A DNA stretch of 64,000 bases from Enterobacter sp. Cy-643 (GTDB lineage: Bacteria > Pseudomonadota > Gammaproteobacteria > Enterobacterales > Enterobacteriaceae), in contig NZ_VWWV01000004.1 in NCBI RefSeq assembly GCF_011752815.1, positions 124,001 through 188,000 of the forward strand. Direction: 5' to 3'. Below are positions 62,822 to 64,000 of this stretch, piece by piece. A program made the translations under genes and the position numbers. Numbering within the stretch: the first letter of the stretch is position 1; each line of letters starts with the position of its first letter. The notes under the pieces are model-generated. The model worked only from the letters and a program-made list of their open reading frames with translations. It searched no databases and had not been told where the DNA came from.

Positions 62822-63586
62822 ATGACCGGATTTCGCTGGGAGATAATCTCAGAATACGCGCCGTTGTTTATGCAGGGCGCGCTGATGACCATCAAGTGCA
62901 CCATTATCTGCGTGATTTTAGGCACCACTTGGGGACTATTGCTGGGGCTTGGCCGTATGGCTCACGCCGATGACGGTCCGTGGAAGCACGTGCTGCGTTA
63001 TGCCGTGCAGTGGCCGGTGCGCGTTTACGTCAGCGCGTTTCGCGGCACGCCTCTGTTCGTGCAGATCATGGTGGTTCACTTTGCGCTGGTGCCGCTGTTT
63101 ATCAACCCGCGCGACGGGATTATGATCACCAGCGGAATGATGTCCGTGGACTTTGCCCGCGACCTTCGCTCCGAATACGGCGCATTTCTCTCCTGCGTGG
63201 TGGCGATCACCCTCAACGCCGGGGCCTATGTGTCCGAGATTTTCCGCGCCGGTATTCAGTCCATCGACAAAGGGCAGATGGAAGCGTCACGCGCGCTGGG
63301 TATGGGCTGGGGCAAAACGATGCGTAAGGTTATCCTGCCGCAGGCGTTCCGCCGCATCCTGCCGCCGCTGGGCAACAACGCGATTGCCATTGTGAAAGAC
63401 TCGTCGCTGGCGTCCGCCATCGGCCTTGCCGACCTGGCCTACGCGGCGCGTACCGTTTCCGGCGCTTACGCGACTTACTGGGAACCGTACCTGACCATCT
63501 CCGTGGTGTACTGGGTGCTGACGTTCCTGCTTTCGCTGCTGGTGCAACATATGGAAAAGAGGTTTGGCAAAAGTGATTCACGTTAA
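62822..63586 (+). CDS. Polar amino-acid ABC transporter, permease
   Basis: This 254-residue inner-membrane permease is of the HisM/GlnP type, with about five transmembrane helices. The EAA loop that contacts the ATPase is MEASRALGMGWGKTMRKVILPQA. FRGTPLFVQIMVVHF and LNAGAYVSEIFRAGIQSI are also typical. Between helices it has a family-variable insertion (INPRDGIMITSGMMSVDFARDLRSEYGA, quoted in part as RDGIMITS and DLRSEYGA). A single permease gene suggests a homodimer. Its end overlaps the ATPase gene by 14 bases. Confidence 0.9.
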   Translation: MTGFRWEIISEYAPLFMQGALMTIKCTIICVILGTTWGLLLGLGRMAHADDGPWKHVLRYAVQWPVRVYVSAFRGTPLFVQIMVVHFALVPLFINPRDGIMITSGMMSVDFARDLRSEYGAFLSCVVAITLNAGAYVSEIFRAGIQSIDKGQMEASRALGMGWGKTMRKVILPQAFRRILPPLGNNAIAIVKDSSLASAIGLADLAYAARTVSGAYATYWEPYLTISVVYWVLTFLLSLLVQHMEKRFGKSDSR

Positions 63587-64000
63587 GGATTTACAGAAAC
63601 AGTTTGGCAAAACCCACGTGCTGCGCGGCATCTCCTGCGATATTGCACCTCAGGAAGTGGTTTGTGTGATTGGCCCTTCCGGCTCCGGCAAAAGTACGTT
63701 TTTGCGCTGCCTGAACGCGCTGGAAAAACCGGACGGCGGCGAAGTCGTGGTTAACGGTTTTGCGGTACACGACCCAAAAACTAACCTCAACACGCTGCGC
63801 GAAGGCGTGGGCATGGTGTTCCAGCGTTTTAACCTGTTCCCGCACATGACGGTGCTGGAAAACCTGACTATGGCGCCCATGTCACTGAAAGGGCTCTCCA
63901 AAGCGGAAGCGGTAAACCGTGCCGAAAAGCTGCTGCAAAAGGTGGGGCTGCTGGACAAAATCGACGCCTGGCCTTCGAGCCTCTCCGGCGGCCAACAGCA
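63573..64000 (+). CDS. Polar amino-acid ABC transporter, ATPase, 5' part
   Basis: The ATP-binding subunit starts at GTG 63573, with GAGG upstream, and continues past the right edge; 142 codons are present. Walker A is GPSGSGKST (~residues 31-39), the Q-loop is MVFQRFNLFPHMTVLEN, and the signature LSGGQQ lies at the very end of the window. It is of the GlnQ/HisP type. It completes the binding protein-permease-ATPase operon. Confidence 0.92.
   Translation, partial: MIHVKDLQKQFGKTHVLRGISCDIAPQEVVCVIGPSGSGKSTFLRCLNALEKPDGGEVVVNGFAVHDPKTNLNTLREGVGMVFQRFNLFPHMTVLENLTMAPMSLKGLSKAEAVNRAEKLLQKVGLLDKIDAWPSSLSGGQQ

Overview
The window is a chromosomal segment from a member of the Enterobacteriaceae that is not Escherichia. 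Nearly every protein is recognisably close to an E. coli K-12 counterpart (from memory of those sequences). The gene order, however, joins blocks that are apart in K-12, and several genes are of Klebsiella/Enterobacter type. No phage, IS element, tRNA, rRNA or CRISPR array was seen. All family and synteny statements rest on reading the sequence against remembered proteins; no search was run.

Layout. (1) 1-1.3 kb: the 5' end of a BisC/TorZ-type molybdenum oxidoreductase, and yiaD. (2) 1.4-15.8 kb: a complete E. coli-type cellulose locus as two divergent operons, bcsEFG leftward and bcsRQABZC rightward, including an intact bcsQ and the phosphoethanolamine transferase bcsG. (3) 15.9-29.9 kb: the yhj block. 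It holds two EAL-type c-di-GMP phosphodiesterases (pdeK, and pdeH behind a textbook FliA promoter), dctA, the inactive M16 homologue yhjJ, kdgK, an AsmA-family gene, yhjE, an orphan hexapeptide acetyltransferase, yhjD and the LysR gene yhjC, which is divergent from an SDR gene. (4) 30.9-34.4 kb: yieH, adeP, chrR, yieE. (5) 34.7-46.8 kb: the dnaA neighbourhood, mnmE-yidC-yidD-rnpA-rpmH leftward and dnaA-dnaN-recF-gyrB rightward, then yidB and yidA. (6) 46.9-51.8 kb: the D-galactonate operon dgoRKADT with two DgoR-type operators. (7) 51.8-53.8 kb: a scarred junction with a GH1 glycosidase remnant, then yidR and yidQ. (8) 53.9-56.8 kb: ibpA-ibpB with a sigma-32 promoter and two ROSE-type RNA thermometers, then yidE. 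(9) 56.8-60.8 kb: an alpha-glucoside system, the GntR regulator yidP divergent from a PTS IICB gene and a GH4 6-phospho-alpha-glucosidase. (10) 60.9-64 kb: an exported GH5-fold protein whose two catalytic glutamates appear replaced, then a polar amino-acid ABC importer cut by the window edge.

How it works together. Cellulose synthase BcsA needs c-di-GMP, and two phosphodiesterase genes lie just downstream. The FliA promoter of pdeH ties c-di-GMP removal to flagellar expression, the usual motile/sessile switch. Two catabolic units (D-galactonate; phosphorylated alpha-glucosides) each carry their own GntR-family repressor and palindromic operators.

Most worth a second look: the apparently dead GH5 protein; a palindromic intergenic element present twice (between bcsA and bcsB, and after gyrB), the second copy lying between two identical copies of the gyrB terminator; GC-rich repeat clusters in three convergent gene gaps; and the scar between dgoT and yidR.
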